A stretch of DNA of 64,000 bases from Bin25 sp965221765 (lineage in GTDB: Bacteria > Bacteroidota > Bacteroidia > Flavobacteriales > Flavobacteriaceae), in contig OZ244911.1 in the NCBI GenBank assembly GCA_965221765.1, forward strand, positions 1,860,001 to 1,924,000. Reading direction: 5' to 3'. Shown here in pieces: positions 36,901-45,325 of this stretch. The translations under genes were made by a program, and so were the position numbers. Under the pieces are notes generated by a model that had not been told where the DNA came from, made no database searches, and worked only from the letters and a program-made list of their open reading frames with translations. The stretch's first letter is position 1. The number at the start of each line of letters is the position of its first letter.

Positions 36901-37427
36901 CGCCAGACCTATCTTTAGGGATAAACTTGGGGGCTGAATGGAATAATTTCTTTGCAGATGTCTTTATGCAAGGAGTTTTAGGCCGAGAAATCTTTTTCAG
37001 CGGTCCGAGCAGCAATGGTCCGTTGTATTGGCCTTCACAAGGGGGTGGTAATAATTCGATTAATTCGGCTCCTCAAGTACATCATCTTGATTACTGGACA
37101 CCAGATAATACAGATGCTTTTTGGCCTCGATATTTAGGTAATCGAGGATATCATAATTATCGATTATCGGATCGGTATCTCATGAATGCATCTTATTTAA
37201 GAATGAAACAACTAACCTTGGGATACGATTTTCCTCTAGAATTAATTGATGGATTTGGACTACAAAAACTACAGTTTTATATTACAGGTCAAAATTTGTT
37301 TGAGATAGATGATTTGATTGATGGATATGATCCAGAAGTCAATGCTGCTGGGGCTATTTGGGGTGAAATTGGAAAAAGTTATCCCTTCTTACGGAGTCTT
37401 TCTTTTGGATTAAATATTACACTGTAA
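33915..37427 (+). CDS. SusC/RagA family TonB-linked outer-membrane transporter 2, with STN domain
   Basis: TonB-dependent transporter (1170 aa, or 1159 aa from the ATG at 33948). It has a signal peptide, then an STN-type domain (about 55-115, YYFIFENDVLIDYQDIFLEK, EIVKVNDLLSKAFE), a carboxypeptidase-regulatory-like domain (VSGQVLDENGQPLPGANVIE), the plug (EEVVVIGYGTQSRENITGAV, GSPLILVDGVRM, VLKDAASAAVYGSQASFGVV) and a barrel ending SLSFGLNITL. STN domains usually relay signals to a FecR-type anti-sigma factor, so this transporter may be subject to sigma/anti-sigma control; no such genes are in the window. No nine-base G/C tract lies in this gene. Confidence 0.93.
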   Translation: MWQPINLSNLNMQNKIYKKYFINVLPRMIVRSLASCSTILFGFTLGHSMSPDACMTLKEGLKLIHKKSDYYFIFENDVLIDYQDIFLEKEIVKVNDLLSKAFEINNPKYEFTSDKTYELNKKLNYLPSIETMIDKTAQQIQVSGQVLDENGQPLPGANVIEVATTNGTQTDFNGRFTIFVESQQADLSISYVGYLTIEVSLNDESDFSNISVSMVQDTAIEEVVVIGYGTQSRENITGAVSFVQGQTLGNRPIVNSGAGLQGLVPNLNIGAADGQTGAGYSFNVRGFTNITGSGSPLILVDGVRMGINAINPNDIESVTVLKDAASAAVYGSQASFGVVLITTKRGRKNEKIQLNFSSNWAFNSPTQKPDQVNSVQKLDFEREKASHLGATVNEERAALIRAYFNDPINNPVARLNPNGNGMWEYFGNTDYFDAAFEDYALQSKNDLTVRGGGEKIDYFFSLGQLGQEGILTYGNDSYERFNIRANLTAYINDKLAIRLNSALNLIEEDRLHIYPGKGSPWHDLVKGNINQPLLNPDGTVPNNPISFFEQGGRNKTDRTDSWITIGANFRPIEGLEIDASYTYNSDNDLRRDHTKEVTRWWGPEVFRSNNSVPTGIFYRSGRDTYQAFNGYISYTRNFGQHYLKGQIGYQQEERNFINVSTSNNNLITDLLPSLSLSSGDPRAGDAINGWALRGAFYRVNYSFKDRYLLEVSGRYDGSSRFPEGNRFVFNPSASVGWKISEEPFFDVVKTTINNLKLRISYGSLGNQQDPSFQPYLAPLGLGTSGFIIGGGLPRRTNTPGLVSSEITWETVETQNFGLDADLFESQLSLYFDYYVRDAKNQLQAAAQLPAVLGTGAPRVNSADTRTKGWELEIQYRNANRKLAYRIGLNLAQAKGEIKSFDNPTNSIGNVFSQRGYSRLYQGMKVGEVWGYATRGLFQSQAEIDASGLDYSNLINSGVNVSPGDVYYVDQDGDGKLTGGNFSLDNLGDLVKIGNSTPDLSLGINLGAEWNNFFADVFMQGVLGREIFFSGPSSNGPLYWPSQGGGNNSINSAPQVHHLDYWTPDNTDAFWPRYLGNRGYHNYRLSDRYLMNASYLRMKQLTLGYDFPLELIDGFGLQKLQFYITGQNLFEIDDLIDGYDPEVNAAGAIWGEIGKSYPFLRSLSFGLNITL

Positions 37428-37438
37428 ATTAAACAGAT

Positions 37439-39166
37439 ATGAAAAGTTTTAAAATCATACTTGCGTTTTCACTTGCTTTTATTATGGGATGTGATGATGA
37501 GTTTCTAGAAAAAACACCAGAAACAAGCATTACACTTGCCAATTTTTTAAACACAAAACAAGAATTTGAGTTATTTGCGAATCAATGGTATAATTATTTT
37601 CCTAAACCAAGTGGCCAAGGCAGGTCTGCCATGTGGAATTGGGATGACGAAACAGATAACCACCTTCCAAGGAATTTAAATTTATTTTCTAGTGGCGGAT
37701 TGACGATTAATAGTGTGCCACCAGGTTTTGATGGGGGTGGTTGGAATTTTGGTCGCATACGTTCAGTAAACATAGCTCTTGCAGCGCTTGATAAGGAAAA
37801 CGACTTAAGTGAAGATGAGAGAAAAGTCATCGAAGGAGAAATTCGTTTTTTTAAGGCATATCTTTATTTTGACAAGGTACGACGCTTTGGCGATGTGCCA
37901 TGGCTTGAACAAGAAATCACTGAGACCGATACCGAAGAGCTGTATAAGTCTAGGGATTCAAGAGTATTAGTGGTCAATAATATCATTGATGACTTAGACT
38001 TTGCCATAGCTAATTTACCAGCGAGAAATGGCGGACGTATTCACAGATATGCAGCGTTGGCTTTAAAAGCGAGAATATGTCTTTTTGAAGGAACTTTTGA
38101 AAAATATCATAATGTTCCGGGAGGCAATCCAAATCAGTTTTTGCAATTGGCCGCAACAACGGCTAATGATATCATTGAAAATGGCCCCTATGCATTGCAT
38201 ACTATTGGTGGGCCTACGGCAGCATATCGGGATTATTTCTCACTCAAAGATAAATCGTCAAGTAAAGAAACGATTTTTAATATTGGATATAATATCGATG
38301 AAGGATTATTCAATTGGTCTACATGGTATATCAGTGCTTTAGCAAGGACGGGAATTTCAAAAGAGTTGGCTGATGATTACCTAGACACCAATGGAGATCC
38401 CATCGCCTTGAGTAAATTGTTTGATTCGACCACTGATTATAATTCTTTGGAAACAGAAGTTGCCAATAGAGATCCTAGATTTGCTCAAACGGTCATGTTA
38501 CCTGGAGATGTGATTTTTAATGATTCAAATGGCGTGACTGTAACGGTACCTCTATTAGATCAAGAATTTCCCACAGGATATAATATTCACAAATTCGTGG
38601 TAAAAGATGTTGGCAACCCTATTCAAAACAGACAAGGAGAAGATAGTTTTCCCTTATTTCGATTAGGAGAGGTGTACTTAATTTATGCCGAAGCTTTAGC
38701 CGAATTAGGAACCATTACTCAAAATGATGTGGATAAATCAGTTAATTTACTAAGAGATCGGGTTGGGATGCCTCACATGGTACTGGCTGATTTAGTTCGA
38801 GATCCTGATTCAGATTTTGATGGCAGTTTTTCATCTATTGAAGCCGTCAGTATCACCATTGATGAAATCAGAAGAGAAAGAAGAGTTGAACTCGCTTGTG
38901 AGGGCTTTAGAAAGGATGATTTGATGCGGTGGAAAGCTGGATCACTGATGACCAAGCCAGTGATTGGAGCTAAGTTAAATGAAGTTTGGCATCCTAATGC
39001 TCTTTCAACAGGGGTTATAGTTAATGATGAAGGTTTTATACTTCCAACCTATCATGCTACCCCAAGAGTTTGGGATGAAGGAAAAAATTATCTATACCCC
39101 ATTCCGCCCAGTCAAATTGGTTTGTATGAAAACGGAGAGTTGACACAAAACCCAGGATGGGAATAG
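37439..39166 (+). CDS. SusD/RagB family nutrient-binding outer-membrane lipoprotein 2
   Basis: Partner of the second SusC (575 aa, 11 nt after it). The signal MKSFKIILAFSLAFIMGC is followed by DDEFLEKTPETS, a typical SusD N-terminus. Helical blocks: EGEIRFFKAYLYFDKVRRFG, ALKARICLFEGTFEKYH, FPLFRLGEVYLIYAEALAEL, IRRERRVELACEGFRKDDLM and RWKAG, then NYLYPIPPSQIGLYENGELT ending QNPGWE. A strong terminator follows 45 nt later and closes the locus. Confidence 0.93.
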   Translation: MKSFKIILAFSLAFIMGCDDEFLEKTPETSITLANFLNTKQEFELFANQWYNYFPKPSGQGRSAMWNWDDETDNHLPRNLNLFSSGGLTINSVPPGFDGGGWNFGRIRSVNIALAALDKENDLSEDERKVIEGEIRFFKAYLYFDKVRRFGDVPWLEQEITETDTEELYKSRDSRVLVVNNIIDDLDFAIANLPARNGGRIHRYAALALKARICLFEGTFEKYHNVPGGNPNQFLQLAATTANDIIENGPYALHTIGGPTAAYRDYFSLKDKSSSKETIFNIGYNIDEGLFNWSTWYISALARTGISKELADDYLDTNGDPIALSKLFDSTTDYNSLETEVANRDPRFAQTVMLPGDVIFNDSNGVTVTVPLLDQEFPTGYNIHKFVVKDVGNPIQNRQGEDSFPLFRLGEVYLIYAEALAELGTITQNDVDKSVNLLRDRVGMPHMVLADLVRDPDSDFDGSFSSIEAVSITIDEIRRERRVELACEGFRKDDLMRWKAGSLMTKPVIGAKLNEVWHPNALSTGVIVNDEGFILPTYHATPRVWDEGKNYLYPIPPSQIGLYENGELTQNPGWE

Positions 39167-39210
39167 GATCAACATTAAATTAAGAGTTTTCAATGTTTTA
39201 TGCATTAATA

Positions 39211-39242
39211 AAAACCCTAGTCAAACAACAGACTAGGGTTTT
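39211..39242 (+). terminator. Rho-independent terminator after susD 2
   Basis: A 12-bp perfect stem AAAACCCTAGTC (39211-39222) / GACTAGGGTTTT (39231-39242) with an 8-nt loop, and T on the 3' side. Its A-rich left arm suggests it may also act in the other direction. Confidence 0.88.
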
Positions 39243-39245
39243 TAA

Positions 39246-39859
39246 ATGAAGTTGTAGTATTCTGATATCTTCGATGGAAACTTGGTTGTTTAATCAATAT
39301 ACTTGAATCGTGACTTTAATCAATCAAAAGATTATCAGGGGCGATAATCAAGAAAAAGTGGCACCTTTGATTAAAGCGATAGAATCCCGTGGCAACTTCG
39401 GATTACTGTTCTTCTCGATTGAAAAATTCATTAAATCTTGATGCGAAACTATTCATTGTTTTGATCTTTGCTCTTTTATTTTCTACGTGGGAACAATTGC
39501 TAGACCGAGCTTCCTTTTTTTAAGAGTCTTTGAATATTCGACTAGAATGGTTTTTTGCCTTTTGGTGGCCTATTTCTTATTCTATGGAATTGGTAATAAA
39601 ATCGTTTAATGGTTCACAAACGAGCATTAGGTCATGTCGCTAACGCCTTTCGAGTGAACAACAAAAACAAGATATTATGGGGTTATTTGATTCGTTATCA
39701 AGAAGAATTTTGGCGACGACCGAAATATTCCTCTTATTTGATGGATGGTATTGGAAATTTAACAATCTATTTAAAATACGAGATTAATTTAGTAAAACAT
39801 GAAGTCAAAAAAAGAATCTGGTTCTCAATAGTTTTGGGTCGGATGATTGCTTTCATGGA
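39246..39859 (+). other. Decayed coding remnants after the Sus locus
   Basis: About 600 bp of plus-strand protein-like text broken by stops and frameshifts. It includes LFFSIEKF and an 88-codon open piece starting at 39609 (MVHKRALGHVANAFRVNNKN..YEINLVKHEVKKRIWFS). No family could be named. It may be the upstream part of the dead ATPase gene. Confidence 0.4.
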
Positions 39860-40795
39860 TGAGAAAAAGAATTAAAACAATGGGATGATGCCTTAGTATC
39901 TCATTATTTGCCTTATATTCTTTTACAAAGCCCAATGGGTTTTGGTAAAACATCCTTTATTAATCGATGGGTGGGAACGTCATCAGACAAGCCATCGTCG
40001 TCGACGGTCGAGTGTCTCGGAATTATTCCATGAAGGACATCGGTTATTCATTTAAAAAAGAAAACCGTCCATCTAGTTATTCGATGAAGTGCAATCTATT
40101 TTCGATATAGTTATATATCCAATCGTCAAAAAAAGAGATTTTGTCAAGCCATGGATTGGGTATCGAAGCATCCAAAACATTTTGTTTGTTTTGTCGGGTT
40201 GAGTACGTTACGACAATATATTCAGTCTTTTGGTGTGTCGGTATCGGATGGACAAGTCAAAACACTCTATCGCTTACCAAGACAAGCCGAAATCGAGATT
40301 TATCAAGATTATTTTAAACAACGATTATCGAGATTACCCGATATGGATTTACTTACTTTATTTTCTAAGTATTTTCAACGCTTCCCTTATTTCATTACTC
40401 TTCTCATCAGCACTTTTGACCAATACTATATCGAATGTCGGTAAGAAAAAAAAGAAGTATCAATTGAACAATTGATGGAAAAAGCGAATGCTCGAAAACA
40501 TCATTGGTATCAAGAACGTTTCTGTGATATTCGTTTTTCGATAGAAGAACGAGGATGGTTGGTGTAATGTATTCAAGAAAAGTATCCGATGGACGCCTTC
40601 ATTAAGGACGAGCTATATGATTTTTTTATTGAAAAGTGGTCATCCCAACAAATCGGTGATAGGGTGCGACGACTGATTCATAAAGGGATATTGTATCAAA
40701 ACACCGATCAATCGTATCGATGGGTTCTACCTAGTTTTGTTAATTGGGCTTTAAATCAATGGAAATATCGGTTACGTTGCGATCAAAATCAGTGA
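39860..40795 (+). pseudogene. Decayed AAA-type ATPase gene with C-terminal winged-helix part
   Basis: Readable in several frames: KELKQWDDALVSHYLPYILL then QSPMGFGKTSFINRWVG, a Walker-A-like P-loop in the usual x-G-R-x-x-E-L to GKT[ST] setting. Then QAMDWVSKHPKHFVCFVGLS and TLYRLPRQAEIEIYQDYFKQ (40151-40444), and a last piece at 40589-40795 with KDELYDFFIEKWSSQQIGDR and GILYQNTDQSYRWVLPSFVN, which looks like a winged-helix end. Stops and frameshifts separate the pieces. It resembles STAND- or archaeal-type ATPases in layout; I cannot be more precise. Confidence 0.5.
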
Positions 40796-40829
40796 TTAGG
40801 GATCTACTTCATCTATCTTTGGAGGCTTG

Positions 40830-40850
40830 ACAATCTATTCAATAGATTGT
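40830..40850. promoter_or_regulatory. 21-bp palindrome upstream of the glycosidase gene
   Basis: ACAATCTATT-C-AATAGATTGT: perfect 10-bp arms around a single C. The one-base centre makes a hairpin unlikely and fits a protein-binding dyad. It lies about 65 nt upstream of the predicted -33 element. Confidence 0.45.
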
Positions 40851-40914
40851 TATTGTAAGGCTTTTAAATCGTGTTTAAGATGTTGATGGGTTTCATGATT
40901 TATGAAGATAATGT

Positions 40915-40944
40915 TTTGATTTAAAGGTTTGTTAAGTATATTTC
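40915..40944 (+). promoter_or_regulatory. Predicted Bacteroidota promoter of the glycosidase gene
   Basis: TTTG (40915-40918) and TATATTTC (40937-40944, 7/8 of TAnnTTTG) with 18 nt between them, the usual -33/-7 arrangement. Transcription would begin about 40950, which favours the ATG at 40978. Confidence 0.5.
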
Positions 40945-40977
40945 TCACTTAAATTCATACACATGTCAATCGAATTC

Positions 40978-42078
40978 ATGAAAAGCTTAAAAAGGTTTAA
41001 ACTAAATCAGGGTTTTTTTATAAAATTTTTATGTTTGATGATTGGGTATCATATATCTTATGATCAAACATCAAAGAAACAACTTGCTGATTACCTTATG
41101 TGGACTGGCGCAAAAATTGAAGATGCCCAATACAGTATATGGGGGAGTTCCCCTATTGTTGGTGATGATGGAAAAATTCATGTTTTTGCTGCCAGATGGC
41201 CTGAAAAAAATGTGCATCCAGCATGGAGAGAAACTTCTGAAATAGCTCATTATATTGCCGACAATCCCCAAGGTCCTTTTAAATTTTCTGATGTCGCAGT
41301 GAATGGTACTGGAATAGATGGAGACTGGGATAAGTATGCACCACACAATCCCGAAATAAAAAAAATTGGAGATTATTATACTATCGTTTATGTAGCCAAT
41401 GATGATTACAATATGCCTCCTCATCCTGCCAATCAAAAAATAGGACTGGTGTATTCTAAATCATTGTACGGACCTTGGAAAAAAGCCGGTGATAATGGCA
41501 TGATTATCCAGCCTTCCTATGAAGAAGGACACTGGACTTATGGATCTCAACTAGGGGTGGATAATCCTTGTTTGATTGATTTGGATGGAAAACCTTTGAT
41601 TTATTTTAAAGCTAGAATTGATGATGGAAAAGGAGAAATAAAGGCCAAATATGCTTATGCTATAGCAGATCATATCGATGGTCCATATCAAATGTCTAAG
41701 CCCATTACAGATAATGATTCTTATTTGGAAGATGCCACGGCGTTTAACTCAGATGAACTATATTATTTACTAACCACAGATAATTTCGGTATCGTGACTG
41801 GAGTCCTAGGAGGGGGAATTCTATGGTCTAGTAAAAATTGGAATCAATTTGATGAAGACGATAGTGTTTTGGCCTATGATTTAATCCCAAGATATTTCAA
41901 GGAGTATGATGAATCAATCGTAAATAAAATTTATGGCCGCTATCCAAAATTTGAGAGACCAAAAATGCTACTTCAAAATGGAAAACCAACATATCTATTT
42001 GCTCCTTCGGGTTGGAATATTGAAGGTGGAAATAGAACAGTCTGCTATATACTAAAGATAGATGAAAGTTTTTGGTAG
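40978..42078 (+). CDS. Secreted glycosidase-like beta-propeller protein (GH43/GH117-like)
   Basis: Probable exported glycoside hydrolase (366 aa from 40978; an ATG at 40963 adds five residues). The N-terminal hydrophobic segment GFFIKFLCLMIGYHISY looks like a signal peptide. Repeated blade motifs are typical of five-bladed propeller glycosidases: AQYSIWGSSPIVGDDGKIHV, WDKYAPHNPEIKKIGDYYTI, IGLVYSKSLYGPWKKAGDNG, VDNPCLIDLDGKPLIYFKAR, YLEDATAFNSDELYYLLTTD and GRYPKFERPKMLLQNGKPTY. Acidic residues in the first and later blades could be catalytic. The exact GH family is uncertain. It is close to the Sus locus and may act on the same glycan. Confidence 0.75.
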   Translation: MKSLKRFKLNQGFFIKFLCLMIGYHISYDQTSKKQLADYLMWTGAKIEDAQYSIWGSSPIVGDDGKIHVFAARWPEKNVHPAWRETSEIAHYIADNPQGPFKFSDVAVNGTGIDGDWDKYAPHNPEIKKIGDYYTIVYVANDDYNMPPHPANQKIGLVYSKSLYGPWKKAGDNGMIIQPSYEEGHWTYGSQLGVDNPCLIDLDGKPLIYFKARIDDGKGEIKAKYAYAIADHIDGPYQMSKPITDNDSYLEDATAFNSDELYYLLTTDNFGIVTGVLGGGILWSSKNWNQFDEDDSVLAYDLIPRYFKEYDESIVNKIYGRYPKFERPKMLLQNGKPTYLFAPSGWNIEGGNRTVCYILKIDESFW

Positions 42079-42197
42079 AAATAATGACTTTCAAGTATCA
42101 GTGGCAAACAAGAATTTTTAATCAACTTCTTTGGTTTGACTTATTGAATGGCAAAATATAGAGTATTTTAGATATAAGATAAAATAGATGTTTAAAA

Positions 42198-43586
42198 TCA
42201 ATTTTGTTGATATTCCGATAAAATCTTTTCGAAATCGCTATCAACAAAATTGCCAAATCCTTCGATGATTTTTCCGTTAGCATCAGCCAAAATACTTTTA
42301 TTCCATATCCGAATAACCCAATCTCGGCTTGCTTTTTTAAAATCGACAAATGCATAATGATCTTCGACGGATATATCAATACTTTCAAGCATTTGATGCA
42401 TTAAATCGTTAAATGGTTCAATACTAATGCCAACAAAGTGATAGTTTGGAAATGTTGATTGCAATTCTTGAAGTTGTTCTAGTTGGGAGCTAAAAAAACT
42501 TACTGATGTTTGAGTCCAAAAGTAAATGACTATAGGCTTTCCTTTAAACAATGATTCACTCGAAATGATATTACCATCAACATCTTGGAGTAAAACTTTA
42601 GGTAATGGTTGACCACTGGACATTAAATCTAAATCTTCGACTAAACCCAATACTTCATCGAGATAGTATTTTGAAGAATTGACTTGTTTGAATTTCTCTA
42701 AAAACGATTGATGAGAATCACTCTCAGGATTTCGCATCAATTCTTCAAATGCGATAATACGAGCTAAATAATTTTTAAGATTTTCATCAAAAATATAAGA
42801 TTCTAAAACATCAAGTCTTTTCATGCTGAATTGAGTAGAGAATAATGTTTGGGAAAACAAGATATCTTCAGATAAAGCCAATTCAGAAATATAATCTAAA
42901 AGATAACTGATGTAAGGATAGAAAAAAGTCAAATCAGCATCTCCATAGAGCAAATAATTTCGATAGTCATAGAATAGAGAATCATTATTAGAAAATTTTG
43001 TTCCTCTTAGTAAAGCGTACCTTTCCCGACGGTTTGAATAAGAATATATATACGTTGCTTGCGTTACTTTTTGTGCAAAGAGAGATAATTTATTTTGATT
43101 ATTCATTTCCATCCATTCTTGTTTTTTTATGGCCAAAAGAGAATCAATATGCTGAGTAAATTGCATCCCAGTCATCGAATAATCAGTTGGATCTATTTCT
43201 TGATCAATTTTTAAAATCATATCAGATATAAAATTGTTTTTGGCTGAGCCTATTCCACTGAAATAAACTGATTCTCGAATTCCTTGAGTATTGATTCGAA
43301 TCCACAGACTATCTCCAGGCTCTAGGAGAATATCTTGAGCGTCAACTAATAAATCCAATTGATAAATGCCACTGTTTATTGTATCGTATCGACTTGCAAA
43401 CATGTTTTGATTGTTTAAAACTAGAGTGTCTATAGGAAATTCACCTTGATAGAGAATAACCTGATCGGATAGGGGATTGATGATTTCTCCTCCAAAAAAA
43501 ACTGAAGTATCTTTTGATGACTGAAGTTTACAAGAGATAAAAAAAAGACTGAATAAAACAAAGATGGAGAAAGAAATCTTTAGCAT
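42198..43586 (-). CDS. TlpA-like thioredoxin-fold lipoprotein lacking the CxxC motif
   Basis: Exported protein (462 aa) with lipoprotein signal MLKISFSIFVLFSLFFISC. The N-terminal 110 residues are a beta domain like the DUF4369 part of Bacteroidota TlpA proteins (VILYQGEFPIDTLVLNNQNM, LEPGDSLWI). A helical middle follows, then a thioredoxin-like domain (about 325-462) with LPKVLLQDVDGNIISSESLF, PIVIYFWTQTSVSFFSSQLE and VIRIWNKSILADANGKIIEG. At the place of WCxxC it has W357-T-Q-T-S, so both redox cysteines are missing. It may be a structural or binding protein rather than a disulfide reductase. It is divergent from the ABC-F gene. Confidence 0.85.
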   Translation of the reverse strand: MLKISFSIFVLFSLFFISCKLQSSKDTSVFFGGEIINPLSDQVILYQGEFPIDTLVLNNQNMFASRYDTINSGIYQLDLLVDAQDILLEPGDSLWIRINTQGIRESVYFSGIGSAKNNFISDMILKIDQEIDPTDYSMTGMQFTQHIDSLLAIKKQEWMEMNNQNKLSLFAQKVTQATYIYSYSNRRERYALLRGTKFSNNDSLFYDYRNYLLYGDADLTFFYPYISYLLDYISELALSEDILFSQTLFSTQFSMKRLDVLESYIFDENLKNYLARIIAFEELMRNPESDSHQSFLEKFKQVNSSKYYLDEVLGLVEDLDLMSSGQPLPKVLLQDVDGNIISSESLFKGKPIVIYFWTQTSVSFFSSQLEQLQELQSTFPNYHFVGISIEPFNDLMHQMLESIDISVEDHYAFVDFKKASRDWVIRIWNKSILADANGKIIEGFGNFVDSDFEKILSEYQQN

Positions 43587-43662
43587 GAATCCAAAAATAA
43601 GGTCTTTGTTTGTAGTGATTTTTTAGTGGTTAATAGTTCGTCAATAAAGTTTTAGAAACCTC

Positions 43663-43670
43663 TATTTTTG
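43663..43670 (+). promoter_or_regulatory. Possible -7 element of the ABC-F gene
   Basis: TATTTTTG is a full match to TAnnTTTG, 20 nt before the ATG. TTCG at 43637-43640 could be a weak -33 element. Confidence 0.35.
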
Positions 43671-43690
43671 CACATCAATTTATAAACCCA

Positions 43691-45325
43691 ATGCTTACGG
43701 CAACTAATTTATCAGTTCAATTTGGTAGACGTATCCTTTTTGATCAAGTAAATATCGGTTTTTTCCCCGGTAATTGCTACGGAATAATTGGTGCTAATGG
43801 ATCCGGTAAATCCACGCTATTAAAAGTTTTATCAGGAAAACAAGAACCAACTTCTGGTCAAGTTCATATAGAAAAAGGAAAAAGACTTTCAGTATTGGAA
43901 CAAAATCATAATGCTTATAACGACTATTCTGTATTAGAAACTGTTATGAGAGGGAATCAACGGCTTTTTTACTTAAAGCAAGAAATAGACGCGATTTATA
44001 GTAAGACTGATTTTAGTGATAGCGACAGCCAAAGAGTGGGCTTGTTACAATTAGAATTTGAAGATATCGATGGTTGGAATGCTGAATCAGATGCAGCGAT
44101 GTTATTATCTCATTTAAACGTTCCAGAGAGTCTACATCATCAAAAAATGGAAATGGTCGATCCAAAGGTAAAAGTAAGAATATTGTTAGCCCAATCATTG
44201 TTTGGTAATCCAGATATTTTAATTATGGATGAGCCAACCAACGATTTAGATTACCAAACCATTCAATGGCTTAACGAATTTTTAACCAATTTTGAAAACA
44301 CTGCAATCGTAGTTTCTCATGACCGCTTTTTTTTAGATGCAGTATGTACACACATTTCAGATATTGATTATGGAAAAATCACCCATTACTCTGGAAATTA
44401 TACGTTTTGGTATGAATCATCGCAATTAGCACTAAAACAGAAAGTTCAACAAAACAAAAAATTAGGAGAAAAGAAAAAAGAACTACAAGAATTTATTCGA
44501 AGGTTTTCTGCCAATGTAGCCAAATCTAAACAAGCTACTGCAAGAAAGAAAATGGTTGAAAATTTAAAATTTGAAGAAATTAAACCTTCATCGAGAAAAT
44601 ATCCAGGCATCATTTTCAAAAAAAATCGAGAAGTGGGTGATCAAATACTTAATATTGAAAATCTCTCAGCTTCTATCGATAAACAAACGGTCTTGCAAAA
44701 TTTAAATTTGAATTTAGAAAAAAAAGATAAAGTTCTTATTTATTCAAAAGATCAACGAGCCGTTAGTACGTTTTTTGAAATCATAACCAATAATATTCAA
44801 GCCGATTCTGGATCCGTAGAGTGGGGATTAACCACTTCTCAAGCGTATCTACCGTATGATCATGATATATTTTTTGATTGTGATTTTAATTTGGTAGAGT
44901 GGTTACATCAATACGCAATAACAGAAGAAGAACGTGAGGAACCCTATCTAAGAGGATTTTTAGGCAAAATGCTTTTTAGTGGTGATGAAGCACTCAAGTC
45001 AGCAAGGGTTCTCTCGGGTGGAGAAAAAGTTCGATGTATGCTGTCTCGAATGATGATGAAAAATGCTAATGTATTATTATTGGATCAACCCACTAACCAT
45101 CTCGATTTAGAGAGTATCACGGCTTTAAATAATTCATTGAAAAGTTTTAATGGCAATATTATCTTCTCAACGACTGATCATACATTTGCTCAAACTTTAG
45201 CCAATCGAATCATTGAACTTTCACCCAATGGTTGCCTAGATCGGCATACCGACTTTGATGATTTTTTAAATGCCGCTCATTTAAAAGAACTTAGAAACCG
45301 TTTATATCAATTAGAATTAAGCTAA
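43691..45325 (+). CDS. ABC-F family ATPase (YbiT-like)
   Basis: Cytosolic ribosome-associated twin-ATPase (544 aa). NBD1 has Walker A GANGSGKST (34-42) and Walker B ILIMDEPTNDLD; its signature region reads VDPKVKVRILLAQSLF rather than LSGGxxxR. The interdomain linker (about 250-300, rich in K/E/R) is present. In NBD2 the Walker A position reads VLIYSKDQRAVSTFF, so GxxGxGKST is lost, while LSGGEKVRCMLSRMMM and LLLDQPTNHLDLES are kept. From memory this pattern of a degenerate second P-loop occurs in other Bacteroidota YbiT-like proteins. It overlaps the 3' end of the symporter gene by 9 nt (convergent). Confidence 0.9.
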   Translation: MLTATNLSVQFGRRILFDQVNIGFFPGNCYGIIGANGSGKSTLLKVLSGKQEPTSGQVHIEKGKRLSVLEQNHNAYNDYSVLETVMRGNQRLFYLKQEIDAIYSKTDFSDSDSQRVGLLQLEFEDIDGWNAESDAAMLLSHLNVPESLHHQKMEMVDPKVKVRILLAQSLFGNPDILIMDEPTNDLDYQTIQWLNEFLTNFENTAIVVSHDRFFLDAVCTHISDIDYGKITHYSGNYTFWYESSQLALKQKVQQNKKLGEKKKELQEFIRRFSANVAKSKQATARKKMVENLKFEEIKPSSRKYPGIIFKKNREVGDQILNIENLSASIDKQTVLQNLNLNLEKKDKVLIYSKDQRAVSTFFEIITNNIQADSGSVEWGLTTSQAYLPYDHDIFFDCDFNLVEWLHQYAITEEEREEPYLRGFLGKMLFSGDEALKSARVLSGGEKVRCMLSRMMMKNANVLLLDQPTNHLDLESITALNNSLKSFNGNIIFSTTDHTFAQTLANRIIELSPNGCLDRHTDFDDFLNAAHLKELRNRLYQLELS

